Positions 52,465-62,272 are shown, counted from the stretch's first letter. The stretch: DNA of 64,000 nucleotides from Candidatus Accumulibacter affinis (GCA_016713625.1 JADJOT010000001.1:1-64000); one strand, 5' to 3'. Notes: generated by a model not told the origin, from the letters alone. Translations and numbers: made by a program.

Positions 52465-54816
52465 GTCGGGTAGCTGGACGCGGTTACCCGCGCCCAGCCC
52501 CCTCAGAACCGTGCATGGGTCTTTCGATCCACACGGCTCAAGCCTCTACAAAGGCATCTTTCGACACCCGGTTACACCACTTCGTTTTTGGCGTAATATT
52601 GACTTCCACGGCAACTGAGATGTTGAAGTTGAAGATTGCCGGCTGCATCGGACCCGCCTTCAGTCACTTTCACAATATGGCAAGCCTTCCAAGGAGTGCT
52701 CTTTGTGATGGGTGCTTGGCAGGTAGAACACAGCCCATCTTGCCTTCGCCAGACACGGTAGAACGTCCGGCGACCTTTTGACGAGTTGAGCATCTTCTGT
52801 CCCCATCGGGACTCGAAATACGGCTCCCATTTTGGGTCGTGAGGATTCGCCTTGGCTTGAATCTTGACGTGCCGACGTATTGGCGTATCCGATTCTTTTA
52901 GCAAAGTGACTTCTCGTCGCGTTCCATCCTCTTTTTGTTCTGTTGCGGCAAATATCCAGTTTCTGGTGCCTCTGGACTTAAAGTATTTCTCCTTAACCCA
53001 TCGGGCTCCTTTATTGGGATGCCTTCTTGCCGCCCATCGCCATAGCATTGACCAGATATCGTCATCAATCCGAGCAAAAGGTGTCCTTGGCGACTACATG
53101 GCTGTGGTAATTCGCCCATCCTCGTAAAACAGGATTGAGTCGCCTTATCAAGTTGGCCTGTTTAGCCGCCTGATTTTCCTTGATGACGTCACGGATTTTG
53201 TCAAGATGCGCTTTGACGTTCGCTTTCGACGGCTTAATCAGTAACTTGCCGCTGTACTTGCGAATGTTCCATCCGAGAAAGTCAAACCCTTCCTTGATAT
53301 GTGTTGTTTTCGTTTTTTCCGGCGATAGGACTAGTCCACGTTCCGCCAGAAACCCGATTACTACGGGCTTGACCTCATTTTCCAGCCATTTTTTCGAGTT
53401 GCCGGTGATAATGAAGTCATCCGCATAACGCACCATGTTCATTTTCAGACCTGTCTGCGTCGCTTTAGGGAATTTCTCCGCCAGCTTTGCTTCAAGGCCA
53501 TCAAGAGTCATGTTTGCCAGTACCGGTGAAATAATGCCTCCTTGCGGAGTGCCGGCCTCTGTGGGGAAAAGTTCGTTTTGATACACAAATCCCGCCTGAA
53601 GCCACTTGGTCAGAATTACCTTGTCCGTGGGGATGTTGGCGATCATCCATTCGTGGCTAATTTTGTCGAAACAGCCCTGAATATCAGCCTCTAGCACCCA
53701 TTCCGCGTTTGCTCGCTTAGCCAGAGAATTGAAACATTGCCCCCAGCATCGGCGGTTGAACGTTCCGGTCTGAACCCATAGGAATTCGGATCGGCGGTGG
53801 TTTCAGCGATGGGTTCCAACGCCAGCAGATGGAGCGCTTGCATGGCGCGGCATTTCATCACCGGGATGCCCAGTGGCCTCGTCTTGCCATTTTTCTTCGG
53901 AATATATACTCTCCGAAGCGGAAGCGGCGAATAACCCCGCCTCTTCAACGACGCAATCGCGTTGGTCTTTGCCCCCGGTGTTTTCCAGGTGACTTTGTCC
54001 ACCCCGGGAGTGTTCTTGCCTTTATTTTCAGTCACCCGCTTGACGGCTAATGCTTTACCGCTAAACGAATGGGTCAGCAGCCATTGCAACGATCTCGCCT
54101 TGTTGTGTCTGCCCTCCTGTGTTGCCTTCACAATACGTGTTTGCAGCCGTCTTACGTGACGTCGAACATTGGCCCAACTGATGCCATTCCACGCCACGCC
54201 AGAAGGTGCACACACCCGTGTTGCAGCGTCCATTTGCTTTCCTTCTGCGATGATGGTTCTACGAACTCTCTTGTGAAGAGAGACCATAAGGAAGTCTGCC
54301 CGCTTTCGCGTCGGGTAACCTTAAAACCCGTATCCGCACCATTACAGCACGGCATTCGCTTTTTCCTCGTTCCTGTTCCCGCACATCCATGGGCAGACTT
54401 CACAGCCTGCTGTCCCCGAAGGGGAAGTACAGGGTTTCCACGTTCCACTGGTAAGAGTACATTGGGTTAGGTGCCTGCATTAGACCGGGAGGCGTATGGG
54501 TCACGAAAGCGCAACGGCTGAGCGCTGTTCCCACCTCCAGTACCTTTTGGTTCAAGCGTAATAGCCATTTCCGCTTGTTTTACGTCACGATCTTTATCGC
54601 AGATTCAAATTTATTCACCATACCAATTATCTAGCACTTATCCGGCTTATGGCTGCCAGAAGGGTATGCCTCTCGCGATTTATACCCCGCACCTGGCGGT
54701 GCTTCGTTACGTTGTCAGAGTCGCTCTTTATTCAGACTCTTAGATGCACCAAGTGACATTGGTGGTTCCCTCCTGGTGAAGTGGGAACAACTTCTACCAG
54801 CGACTTCGTGTCGCAC
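52465..54816 (-). mobile_element. Group II intron A
   Basis: Ribozyme with an internal reverse-transcriptase gene. The 5' end on the minus strand reads GTGCGACACGAAGTCGC, a GUGYG-type start at about 54816. The 3' end has a domain V hairpin (GAGCCGTGTGG ... CCATGCACGGTTC, 52550-52517) and a domain VI stem before ...CTACCCGAC at 52465. About 2.35 kb, normal for an ORF-bearing intron. End points are by pattern only. Confidence 0.65.
52572..54233 (-). CDS. ltrA: Group II intron reverse transcriptase/maturase with HNH endonuclease (frameshifted)
   Basis: Intron-encoded protein for splicing and retrohoming. MDAATRVCAPSGVAWNGISW, then KRVTENKGKNTPGVDKVTWK, TRPLGIPVMKCRAMQALHLL and NSYGFRPERSTADA. 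After a shift near 53695: VLEADIQGCFDKISHEWMI with catalytic Asp, GTPQGGIISPVLANMTLDGL and MVRYADDFIITGNSKKWL with YADD. Domain X (RRLNPVLRGWANYHSHVV) follows, then after a shift near 53060 an HNH domain (GLCSTCQAPITKSTPWKACH and the end NLQLQHLSCRGSQ). About 554 codons, complete but for the two shifts. Confidence 0.82.
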
Positions 54817-55175
54817 GGCCGTAGCGCAAGTGAACCTATGAGTAGCCTCGTAAACTATGTGGAGAAGCCGACCCTGTGGTCAGAAGGGGAAGGCCGTTGG
54901 ATGGGCGCTCGAATAACGGAAGTGGCGTCAATCGACTCCCGGGGTAGCAGGGACGGCATGTTCTCGAAGATTTACTGCCCAGTGCTGGAGACCTGTCTGT
55001 GGGGGTGGGGAGACCACCGACCGCTGCGTATAAGGCAACGAAAGCGCAGCGGCTGCAGGCAGGAGTCGGAGGGGTTCATAGTACCGATCGAGATCGCGGG
55101 ACAACAGAACCCCGGTCGAGGGAAGGAACCCTACTTTGTTCGTGCAACCGAAGAGCGGAGGGTCGAGGGATTGCC

Positions 55176-55709
55176 ATGTCGCTAACCACCCCAGATACGA
55201 TCAGGACGCTACAGAGGAAGCTCTATGCCAAGGCCAAGCAAGAACCAGCCTACCGCTTTTACGCGCTCTACGACAAGATCAGCCGGGAAGACCTCCTCAG
55301 TCATGCCTGGCGGCTTGTCCGGTCGAACCGAGGCAGTCCTGGCATTGATGGGATCAGCTTCGAGGCCATAGAAACCGGAATTGGGGTAGAAACGTTCCTG
55401 AAGGACCTGGCCCGTGATCTGAAAGACAAGACCTACCGAGCCCAACCGGTACGGCGCGTCATGATCCCCAAAGCGGACGGCAGTCAGCGCCCGCTCGGGA
55501 TACCGACGCTGCGCGACCGGGTCGCACAAATGGCGGTGAAACTCATCATCGAACCGATCTTTGAAGCCGATTTCTGCGAGCATTCGTACGGATTCCGGCC
55601 GCAGAAATCGGCCCACGATGCTGTGGATGACATTGCCAATGCGCTCTGGGCCGGCTACACCCAAGTCATAGACGCCGATCTATCGAAGTATTTGGATGCG
55701 GCTTCATAA
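55176..55709 (+). pseudogene. ltrA: Intron B reverse transcriptase, 5' part
   Basis: MSLTTPDTIRTLQRKLYAKA at 55176, then WRLVRSNRGSPGIDGISFEA, YRAQPVRRVMIPKADGSQRP, LGIPTLRDRVAQMAVKLIIE and HSYGFRPQKSAHDAVDDIAN. It stops in QVIDADLSKYLDAAS, where the sequence leaves the family at residue KY of the catalytic motif A. Joined to the 3' part at the TT crossover the motif would read DADLSKYFDSIP. Confidence 0.8.
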
Positions 55710-55720
55710 TGCCCCCTGGT

Positions 55721-57931
55721 TCATGAGGTATGGGAAAAGAGGTCGGGTTTGTCATCTATCACCCGGATTCGTAAACCTTTTCTGCGTCCCTGGCAGACAT
55801 GAACGGCTTCGAGTTCGCCACGCTTGACACGCTGCAAGACGGTCTGGCGTGACACCCCGAGCCGCTTAGTGGCCTCTTGCATCACGACATAGCCTTCGGG
55901 TGCGTCCTCGACAAATTGACGGGCAAGGTCATCGGACATACGAATTTGCCAGGGCGCACCGGGCGCGACCTGCTCGCCGACGACAAATCCGTCGTTGACC
56001 CAGCGATGAAGCGTCGAGGGTGCCATGTTCAGGACAACAGCGGCCTGTTTGATGCTCATAAGCTCACCCACGGGCTGCTCTGCGGGGGGCTCGTAGCGAG
56101 GAATGTTCCAATGCCGGCGGGTATTGCCCACCAGGTTGGCCGTAAAGGGCAAGCCCCGTGCCGTCGTTCGGCCTTGCCGATTGAGAATGCCGGCGATGAC
56201 CTCGTCCGGGTGGCGAGCTGCCAAACGGCGCAGGAGTGCCAAGGTTTCTTCATCGGTGCGAACGGTGGCCGGGCGAGAGCGCGGCAAATGGACATCCAGT
56301 TCGGTCAGTTGGCCACCACGCCAGCGCAGAGTCAGATGAGCCCGGTAGTCGTCGCGGAAAACGGCGATGATGACTTCTTCTACCAGGCTGCGCAGGAGTT
56401 CCTTCTGGTCGCGGGGCGTAGTCGTGGGGGCGAACCAGACGCGCTTGAGATCCTGGCCGAGCGCCAACAGCGCCTGCTGCTCGCCAGCGGTCAATGCGGC
56501 TGGGCGTTGCTGTTGACGACGGGTCAGTTCGGCCCGCGCCTGATCGACTTCTCGTAAGCGCTGCTCCCACTCGCTTTCGAGTCCGCGCGCTACTAGGCGG
56601 TTTTCTGGCTCGACTGCACGGTATCGCCGTTCGGCTTTCTCGGCCTCATAGCGGGCGCGCTCGACGGCCAGTTGCCACTGCGCCAGTGCCGCATCCCGAT
56701 CGGCTTCGTACTGCTGCGCAGCGAGCAAGGCCGCTTGCACCCCGGCGGGCTCCAGGACTTCCAGAAAAGCCTCGCTGACCGCTTCATCGATCTGCACGCC
56801 ACCGACGCTGAGGCAGTACACGCCGCGTCCGCCGACGATGTCCTTACCGGCACAGTGGTAGCCTGGCGTGACGTTGCGGCCGCGATAGTGGGTGCGCAGA
56901 TGACGGCCGCAGTGTCCGCAGATCGCGAGGCCTTGCAGCAAGGCCGTCCCTTCCCGCAGAGCGCCACCCGCCTGGTGGGGCTGGGGTCGGGTATTGCCGT
57001 CAAGACGGGCCTGATTGGCCTCGTAAGTGACCCAATCGAGATACCCCGGGTGGTGCTCGGGGATCAGAACCGCCCAATCCGCTTGCGGCAGTTGGCGGAT
57101 GCGCTTCCTGATCTGCCCCTGCTCATCCACATACCGCTCATTCCGGGTTTTTCCATAGCAGTAGGCGCCCGCGTACACGGGATTCGTGAGGATGTGGTGG
57201 ATGGCCGTATAAGTCGGCGGTGTCCAGCGTATCTCGTCGGTCTGGTTGAAGCGCAGCGGGAAATTCAGGCCCTCGGTGTGAAACCAGAGCCAGACCCGGC
57301 GTGCCGAACCCAGTTCGGCAAACTGCTCGAACACCGAGCGGATCGCGGCGACCACCGCCGCATCGGGATCAAAGCGTATCTCCCCTTCCTCTTCGCCCCA
57401 GACGAAGCCGATCGGTACGCCACGACGCAGTTCGCCGCGGGCGGCCTTGTTGCGGATGCCACCGTCGAGCCGTGCGCGCAGGATATGAAGTTCGGCTTCG
57501 CTCATGGTGCCTTTGAGCCCCAGTACGAGACGATCGTTGAATAGTCCAGGATGATAAAGCCCATCAGCATCACCGATCAAGGTATCGGTCATGCCACAGA
57601 GGTCGAGCAAGCGATACCAGTCGGCATTATTGCGCGCCAGACGGGAGACTTCCAGACCCAGAACCATCCCGACATGACCCAGGGCGACTTCGGTGGTCAA
57701 TTGGACAAAGCCGGAACGCTGTGCCGCACTGGCGCCGGAAAGGCCAAGATCCTGGTCGATGACGATGACCTGGTCGCGTGCCCAGCCGAGCGCCACGGCG
57801 CGGTCGGCAAGTGCGTACTGACGGGCGGTGGATTCGCGGTTGTGCTCAACCTGAGCGGCAGATGATTGACGAATATAGACGACGGCGGCCCGCTGCAAAT
57901 GGGTCTTACCGATTTTGCTGTCGTCACTCAT
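55721..57931 (-). CDS. Large serine recombinase with C-terminal HTH domains
   Basis: Site-specific recombinase. VVYIRQSSAAQVEHNRESTA carries the catalytic Ser in RQSS; GLEVSRLARNNADWYRLLDL holds the active-site Arg. Next the recombinase domain (RRGVPIGFVWGEEEGEIRFD, ILTNPVYAGAYCYGKTRNER), a zinc ribbon (GLAICGHCGRHLRTHYRGRN ... YHCAG), a coiled-coil (about 425-490), and two excisionase-like helix-turn-helix units near the end (MSIKQAAVVLNMAPSTLHRW and VMQEATKRLGVSRQTVLQRV). 736 codons, intact. Its start overlaps the small gene upstream by eight bases. It probably catalysed insertion of its own element. Confidence 0.88.
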   Translation of the reverse strand: MSDDSKIGKTHLQRAAVVYIRQSSAAQVEHNRESTARQYALADRAVALGWARDQVIVIDQDLGLSGASAAQRSGFVQLTTEVALGHVGMVLGLEVSRLARNNADWYRLLDLCGMTDTLIGDADGLYHPGLFNDRLVLGLKGTMSEAELHILRARLDGGIRNKAARGELRRGVPIGFVWGEEEGEIRFDPDAAVVAAIRSVFEQFAELGSARRVWLWFHTEGLNFPLRFNQTDEIRWTPPTYTAIHHILTNPVYAGAYCYGKTRNERYVDEQGQIRKRIRQLPQADWAVLIPEHHPGYLDWVTYEANQARLDGNTRPQPHQAGGALREGTALLQGLAICGHCGRHLRTHYRGRNVTPGYHCAGKDIVGGRGVYCLSVGGVQIDEAVSEAFLEVLEPAGVQAALLAAQQYEADRDAALAQWQLAVERARYEAEKAERRYRAVEPENRLVARGLESEWEQRLREVDQARAELTRRQQQRPAALTAGEQQALLALGQDLKRVWFAPTTTPRDQKELLRSLVEEVIIAVFRDDYRAHLTLRWRGGQLTELDVHLPRSRPATVRTDEETLALLRRLAARHPDEVIAGILNRQGRTTARGLPFTANLVGNTRRHWNIPRYEPPAEQPVGELMSIKQAAVVLNMAPSTLHRWVNDGFVVGEQVAPGAPWQIRMSDDLARQFVEDAPEGYVVMQEATKRLGVSRQTVLQRVKRGELEAVHVCQGRRKGLRIRVIDDKPDLFSHTS

Positions 57932-58076
57932 GGCTGGGTTCCTCCTTTCCCGTTTCGGTCTTGGCGATCAGTTGCGCCAGCTTGTCGACAATGGCGGCGC
58001 GATGCCCCTCGTCGAGGTCCTCCCAGACCTTTGGGTCGCGCGGTGGGTTCTCCAGGAACGGCAGGCTCAGTTGCAT
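57924..58076 (-). CDS. Small protein coupled to the serine recombinase
   Basis: 50 codons: MQLSLPFLENPPRDPKVWED then LDEGHRAAIVDKLAQLIAKT. It ends inside the start of the recombinase gene (overlap of eight bases). Proteins of this size and style regularly precede such recombinases and may be accessory factors; the role is not known to me. Intact with AGGAGAATC upstream of the ATG. Confidence 0.6.
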   Translation of the reverse strand: MQLSLPFLENPPRDPKVWEDLDEGHRAAIVDKLAQLIAKTETGKEEPSHE

Positions 58077-58400
58077 GATGATTCTCCTCAGAAGGCGATG
58101 GACGGCGGAGAAGAGCGTCAACCAAAGTGCGGGTTCGGAGCAAGTCTGATAAGGAAGCCAAGCGAGTTCCGTTACTGTTGGGTGTCTTGACGGGAGTCTG
58201 GTCGGTGCCCCCCAATCGGTCCACTCAGCGGGGATGAGTGACCGGCTCCGGTCCGGCAGGATCAGCAAGAGATAAGGGCCGCTGCTTCGGCGTGTACCTC
58301 CGCAAGACCTGCAGGGCGCGGCCCGCAAAAGGGTGGCCCGGACGGACGATGGTGACCTGGTCGGGAGAGTCTTCGGAATGGGTAGTGTGTCGCGGTTTCC
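58077..58400. other. Non-coding right end of the recombinase element
   Basis: About 320 bases with no supported gene. Presumably contains the promoter for the minus-strand small gene and recombinase and one attachment half-site. Confidence 0.35.
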
Positions 58401-58402
58401 TT

Positions 58403-59218
58403 TGATAGCATTCCGCACGCCAAGCTACTGGCCGTGGTGGCCGAGCGCATCGTCGATGGGGGATTCTGCACCTCATCAAGCAATGGCTCAAAGCCCCGGT
58501 CATCGGCGAAGACGACAACGGAGTGAAGAAGACCGTGGGCGGTGGGAAAGCCAATCGTCAGGGACGCCGCAAGGTGGCGTGATTTCCCCGTTGCTGGCCA
58601 ACTGCTACCTGCATATTCTCGACCGCATATGGCAACGGCGGCACCTGAAGGGCAAGTTGTCCGCACATCTCGTGCGTTACGCGGATGACTTTGTCGTCCT
58701 GTGCCGAAAAGAGGTAGAGGAACCGCTGAAGGTGGTGCGGCATGTCCTGGCACGTCTGGACCTCAGTCTCAACGAGGCGAAGACCCATATCGTGGACGCC
58801 ACTCAAGCAAGCTTCAATTTCCTGGGTTTCACGATTCAGATGAGTCGAGGGGCCAAGACCGGAAAACCGTACCCGAGCGTCCGGCCAGCCGATAAATCGC
58901 TGAAGAAGATCAAGGCGAGGCTGACGGAACTAACGGGCAGGAATTTGACCCCATCCTTTGAGTGACGTCGTGGGAAATGTGAACCGCAGCCTGCGAGGCT
59001 GGGCAAACTATTTCCACTTCCACAATTCAAGTCAGGCGATGAACAAAGTCAGAACCCACGCGGAAGACCGGCTGCGGACTCACTTGATGGCGCGTCACAA
59101 GGTGAAGGACCGTGGAATTGGCTCCGGCCGGTTTCCAAGTGCTCATCTCTACGCGCGCTACGGGCTGTACAAAGTCCCTACGAAAGCGGGCTGGCACTCG
59201 GCGCATGCCTTGGCGTGA
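58403..59218 (+). pseudogene. ltrA: Intron B reverse transcriptase, 3' part
   Basis: Resumes with DSIPHAKLLAVVAERIVDGG (frame change near 58460), then GVKKTVGGGKANRQGTPQGG and VISPLLANCYLHILDRIW, the catalytic HLVRYADDFVVLCRKEVEEP, domain X (after a shift near 58960: NRSLRGWANYFHFHNSSQAM) and the end KVPTKAGWHSAHALA. No HNH domain. Together with the 5' part it would make about 450 codons. Confidence 0.78.
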
Positions 59219-59346
59219 AGAACATCGGAAAGCCGTGTGCGGGAAAACTGCATGCACGGTTTGATGAGGGAGGGCAGGCGAAAACCTGTCCTCTACTCTA
59301 CCCGCCTGCCTCTATGCAGAACACTTAGCGATAGGTAGCGTGACGT

Positions 59347-59661
59347 TCATGCGCGTTCATTCTTGTGAGGTTGTTTGGCAAACCTATGTTCGATGAACTG
59401 CTTTGCCTGCTCTTGAGTAAGGACCTCATAGGGCCACATGAAGTGACGGTACAGGAAGGGCGTGCCTTCGCGATTGGTTACCTTGCAATCGACTTTGAAA
59501 AGAGTGCCAGGTGGATGTGACTCTCGCATTGCAGTCGAGCATTCGACATTCAGGTTGGGAGATACACCTTGCCCAGGAAGTGGCTTGGCGCGAACCTTTT
59601 TGTTTGAAGGCTCACCTCTGTTTTCATACGTCTCTATAACGAAGAAGCGGTAGTGGCTCAT
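59347..59661 (-). CDS. Hypothetical protein between intron remnants
   Basis: 104 codons, intact, less GC-rich than its surroundings. MSHYRFFVIETYENRGEPSN then KVRAKPLPGQGVSPNLNVEC and VTNREGTPFLYRHFMWPYEV. No signal peptide or membrane helix. I do not recognise the family. The base composition and the placement between introns suggest a cargo or host gene left over between insertions. Confidence 0.5.
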   Translation of the reverse strand: MSHYRFFVIETYENRGEPSNKKVRAKPLPGQGVSPNLNVECSTAMRESHPPGTLFKVDCKVTNREGTPFLYRHFMWPYEVLTQEQAKQFIEHRFAKQPHKNERA

Positions 59662-59764
59662 ATTTCAATTGCTCCCAAACGATATGCTATCGCGCATGTT
59701 TGCGAAGAGCCTAACCCATCATGATTGACGATTGACTCGCCCCTGACGATGAAAGCGAAGTCAA

Positions 59765-60660
59765 AGAGCCGGGCTTTCACGGTAATCGGGATAGGAGAAA
59801 GCCTCGCGGCCTCCCCCTCCCACACCACCGGACGAACGGGTCACGTATCCGGCGGTTCGATGAAGCAAATTCCTACCGGGGCGCAAGGCTCGGTAGTCCC
59901 ATTTGTTCGAAGAAGCGCAAGGGTAGCGCGATCGACAGGGCCGGTGTCTGCGACACCCGCCACGGACCGTGCGCGGACTTGCTGACGTTCCACGCTTCGC
60001 GGACCGACACGCCGCGTTTGCGCAGTTCCCGGTAGCCCGCTCGACCCCATTGTTTCCAGAGATAGCAGCGTAACTTGCGTCGTACCCACTTGTCGATGTC
60101 GCGCAGAGGGCTCAGCACTTCGGTGATTCCGAAGTACGCTTTCCAACCAAGCAGGGTCTCTCGAAGCTCTGCGACGACAACGGCAAATGTGGTGCCTCTT
60201 GTACGGCGGGTCAGTTCCCGCACGCGGTCCTTGAGCTTGTCGAGGGCCTTGTCGGCCACCTTGAGCTTGGCCCCGTTGCGGCTGACCGTGAAGCCCAGGA
60301 ACTTGCGGTTCATGGGCCGATCGACCGCGCTTTTCAGTGGATTCACTGTGAGCCGCAGCGAGTCACTGACAAAGCGTGTCACGCTGGCCATCACGCGCTC
60401 GCCCGCGCGCTTGCTTTTGACGAGGATGTTGCAGTCGTCGGCGTAACGGGCAAAGCGGTGGCCACGCCGGTCCAGTTCCCAATCCAGTTCATCCAGCACC
60501 ACGTTGGCCAGCACTGGCGAGAGCGGCCCACCTTGCGGCACGCCGAGAGGCGTCGGTTCAACCTGCCCCTCGATGCTCACGCCCGCCTTCAGAAAGCGAT
60601 TGATCAGGCGCAGTAGGTCGGCGTCCGGGCAGCGACTCTTCAGCCGCGTGTGAGCGGCGG
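59765..60660 (-). mobile_element. Group II intron C, 3' remnant
   Basis: Only the end of the intron remains. Its domain V (GAACCGCCGGATACG ... CGTCCGGTGGT, about 59862-59828) and domain VI (GGAGGCCGCGAGGC followed by CCTATCCCGATTACC) lie downstream of the stop of the reverse-transcriptase fragment. The 5' part is lost where IS-like sequence begins near 60660. Confidence 0.6.
59873..60660 (-). pseudogene. ltrA: Intron C reverse transcriptase, C-terminal part
   Basis: Begins abruptly at TRLKSRCPDADLLRLINRFL after unrelated sequence, then GVPQGGPLSPVLANVVLDEL, RFARYADDCNILVKSKRAGE with YADD, FLGFTVSRNGAKLKVADKAL, and a class-C style end (LRCYLWKQWGRAGYREL, SIALPLRFFEQMGLPSLAPR). About 263 codons; the first 170 or so are missing. 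The style differs from introns A and B, so it is a third lineage. Confidence 0.78.
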
Positions 60661-60685
60661 CGTGAATTCCCGTTGAATTGGGCGG

Positions 60686-61102
60686 TTTGAAATTCGTGAT
60701 CGTAGAGAAGCGCAAAGCAGGGTTCCGCGGCTTTTAGAGGCGCGAACTTGGGCTTTGATGATGACGATTTTGGTCTGGCGGGGCTGAGTAGGACGGTCGC
60801 GACTTGCGTATACATAGCGCCGAGACCGCATTGAAGGATGGTGCGCTTTGAAGTCGTAGCCAAGTGCGGACAGGAGACGCCCGGTACTTTTCGGACTGCG
60901 ATAGAAGATGCCCGTTTTCAGTCTCTCGGTTGCTTACCCGGAAGATGTGGGCCGGGTTTCGTGACAGTCACCAAGGGGTCCGTCATCCGCTGATCCAGGT
61001 TTCGTGACGGTCACGACGATCTGGGCAGGTGCCGCTCATGCCGTGGGAGCGACGAGGTGCGCTCTGGTCGAATTCGGCGGCCGGAAATTCGTGATCGTAG
61101 AG
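60686..61102. repeat. Pair of IS-end-like repeats (60686-60707 and 61083-61102)
   Basis: The sequence GAAATTCGTGATCGTAGAG occurs at both places in the same direction, each time after an AATT-GGCGG-like lead. They bracket about 375 bases of mobile-element debris without a supported gene. Confidence 0.45.
60955..61040. repeat. Copy 1 of an 86-bp IS21-end repeat
   Basis: Aligns without gaps to 61415-61500 with about 10 mismatches. It contains two copies of GTTTCGTGAC-GGTCAC-type repeats (60956 and 61000), as IS21-family ends do. Copy 2 includes the istB stop, so copy 1 is probably the end of an older, related element. Confidence 0.6.
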
Positions 61103-61134
61103 GATGAGCGAGCGTGCGCGAAGCAGGTCCACCG

Positions 61135-61386
61135 TCAGTCCTGGTGAGGCCAGGCAGTCTGGTTTTCGATCACATCTCCTGATGGCGTGACGGTCACGAA
61201 TCCATACCGCTGGCCGAAAGCCAACCATGCCCGTCGTGCACAATGGCGAGCGGGTTCGGAGTCCTCCACCCTTCCGAGAAGATCCAGGAGCGCCCGCAGT
61301 GGCGCGTCCGCCTCATGGCCGCTGGGTTCTATGACCCTCCTCCTGTCGCGCATCCGCTGCGCACGTTTGCGCTCGCTGCCGGTCAT
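61135..61386 (-). CDS. Hypothetical protein within the IS21 end region
   Basis: 83 codons from the ATG at 61386: MTGSERKRAQRMRDRRRVIE, then LRALLDLLGRVEDSEPARHC and FGQRYGFVTVTPSGDVIENQ. The basic helical start resembles small accessory proteins of some IS elements. An earlier ATG at 61446 falls within the terminal repeats. Not recognised; codon pattern looks coding. Confidence 0.4.
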   Translation of the reverse strand: MTGSERKRAQRMRDRRRVIEPSGHEADAPLRALLDLLGRVEDSEPARHCARRAWLAFGQRYGFVTVTPSGDVIENQTAWPHQD

Positions 61387-61414
61387 CGATCGCTTCCCCT
61401 GGAGAGGCCGGCCA

Positions 61415-61500
61415 GGTTTCGTGACGGTCACCAGGGGGTCAGTCATCCGCGGACTCCGGTTTCGTGACCGTTACGACGATCTGGGCAGGCGCCGCTCATG
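61415..61500. repeat. Copy 2 of the 86-bp IS21-end repeat
   Basis: Starts GGTTTCGTGACGGTCACC and ends at the istB stop codon region. A second internal repeat unit (gtttcgtgaccgttac) lies at 61459. Likely the transposase-binding end of the IS21 element that runs to the window end. Confidence 0.6.
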
Positions 61501-62272
61501 CCTCGATCTGCTCTTTCATGCGATAGCTCTTGCCCTCGATGAGGACGGTTTCGGCATGGTGGAGGAGCCGATCCAGGAGCGCCGAGGTCAGGGTGCTGTC
61601 GTGATTGAAGATCTCCGGCCAGTGCTTGTAGGCGCGGTTGGTCGTGATGATCAGGGCGCCGTGCTCATAGCGTTCGCTGATGATCTGAAAGAGCAGGTCG
61701 GCACCATGCTTGTCGATCGGAAGATAGCCCAGTTCGTCGACGACCAGCAGTTTCGGCTGCAGATACTTGCGTAGTTCGCGCTTGAGATTGCCCTGCGCCT
61801 GAGCGGCGGAGAGCGTGTTGATGATATCCACGGCGGTGGTGAACAGCACCGGGTAGCCGCGCAGACAGGCGGTGTGTGCCAGCGCGATACCGAGGTGGCT
61901 TTTTCCCAGACCGACATTGGCAATGAAGATGACGTTGCCCTTGTCCTCGATGAAGCGCAGCCGGAAGAGATTCTGAATCTGGGGTCGGTTGATTTTGCTC
62001 GGCCAGTTCCACTCGAACTGATCGAGGGTCTTGAGCACCGGAAAGCGGGCGAGCGCTACCCGTCGCTGGATGCTGCGGTCTTCGCGGGCATGCGCTTCGC
62101 CTTCGATCAGCCGCGCCAGATAGTCGACATGCGACCACTGCTCGGCTCCCGCTTCCTGGGCCAGGGGTTCGAAGCGTTCGAGCAGATAAGGCAATTTGAG
62201 GAGCCCCAACTGCGCGCGTAGCGCATCGGTGCTGATCTGCACAGGGGAAGCCATCCGTCGGTCAATGCTCAT
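61496..62272 (-). CDS. istB: IS21-family helper ATPase IstB
   Basis: AAA+ ATPase that directs IS21 transposition. LKTLDQFEWNWPSKINRPQI, the Walker A region NVGLGKSHLGIALAHTACLR (GLGKSH), Walker B KLLVVDELGYLPIDKHGADL, then IISERYEHGALIITTNRAYK and the end VLIEGKSYRMKEQIEA. 258 codons from the ATG at 62272, intact. The usual GxxGxGKT has VGLGKS here. It overlaps the end of istA, as in other IS21 elements. Confidence 0.9.
   Translation of the reverse strand: MSIDRRMASPVQISTDALRAQLGLLKLPYLLERFEPLAQEAGAEQWSHVDYLARLIEGEAHAREDRSIQRRVALARFPVLKTLDQFEWNWPSKINRPQIQNLFRLRFIEDKGNVIFIANVGLGKSHLGIALAHTACLRGYPVLFTTAVDIINTLSAAQAQGNLKRELRKYLQPKLLVVDELGYLPIDKHGADLLFQIISERYEHGALIITTNRAYKHWPEIFNHDSTLTSALLDRLLHHAETVLIEGKSYRMKEQIEA

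Larger units (their letters stand above)
55694..58402. mobile_element. 2.7-kb serine-recombinase element inserted in intron B
   Basis: The intron reverse-transcriptase gene stops at ...AAGTATTT (55693) and resumes at 58403 with TGATAGCATTCCGCACGCC; removing 2709 bases restores AAG TAT TTT GAT, encoding KYFD. A two-base TT is shared at both joins, as expected for a serine-recombinase crossover. Inside are a large serine recombinase, a small upstream gene and about 320 bases of non-coding sequence at the right end. No cargo gene is visible. Confidence 0.75.
54808..59301 (+). mobile_element. Group II intron B, interrupted by a serine-recombinase element
   Basis: Plus-strand intron head to head with intron A. 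The start is near GTGTCGCACGGCCGTAGCGC (54808), and the 370 bases to the ORF are structured non-coding RNA. The 3' end has domain V (AAGCCGTGTGCGGG ... CATGCACGGTTTG, 59231-59264) and domain VI ending CTCTAC near 59301. Without the 2.7-kb insertion it would be about 1.8 kb. Its 5' end overlaps that of intron A by a few bases, so one of the two is slightly misplaced. Confidence 0.6.
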
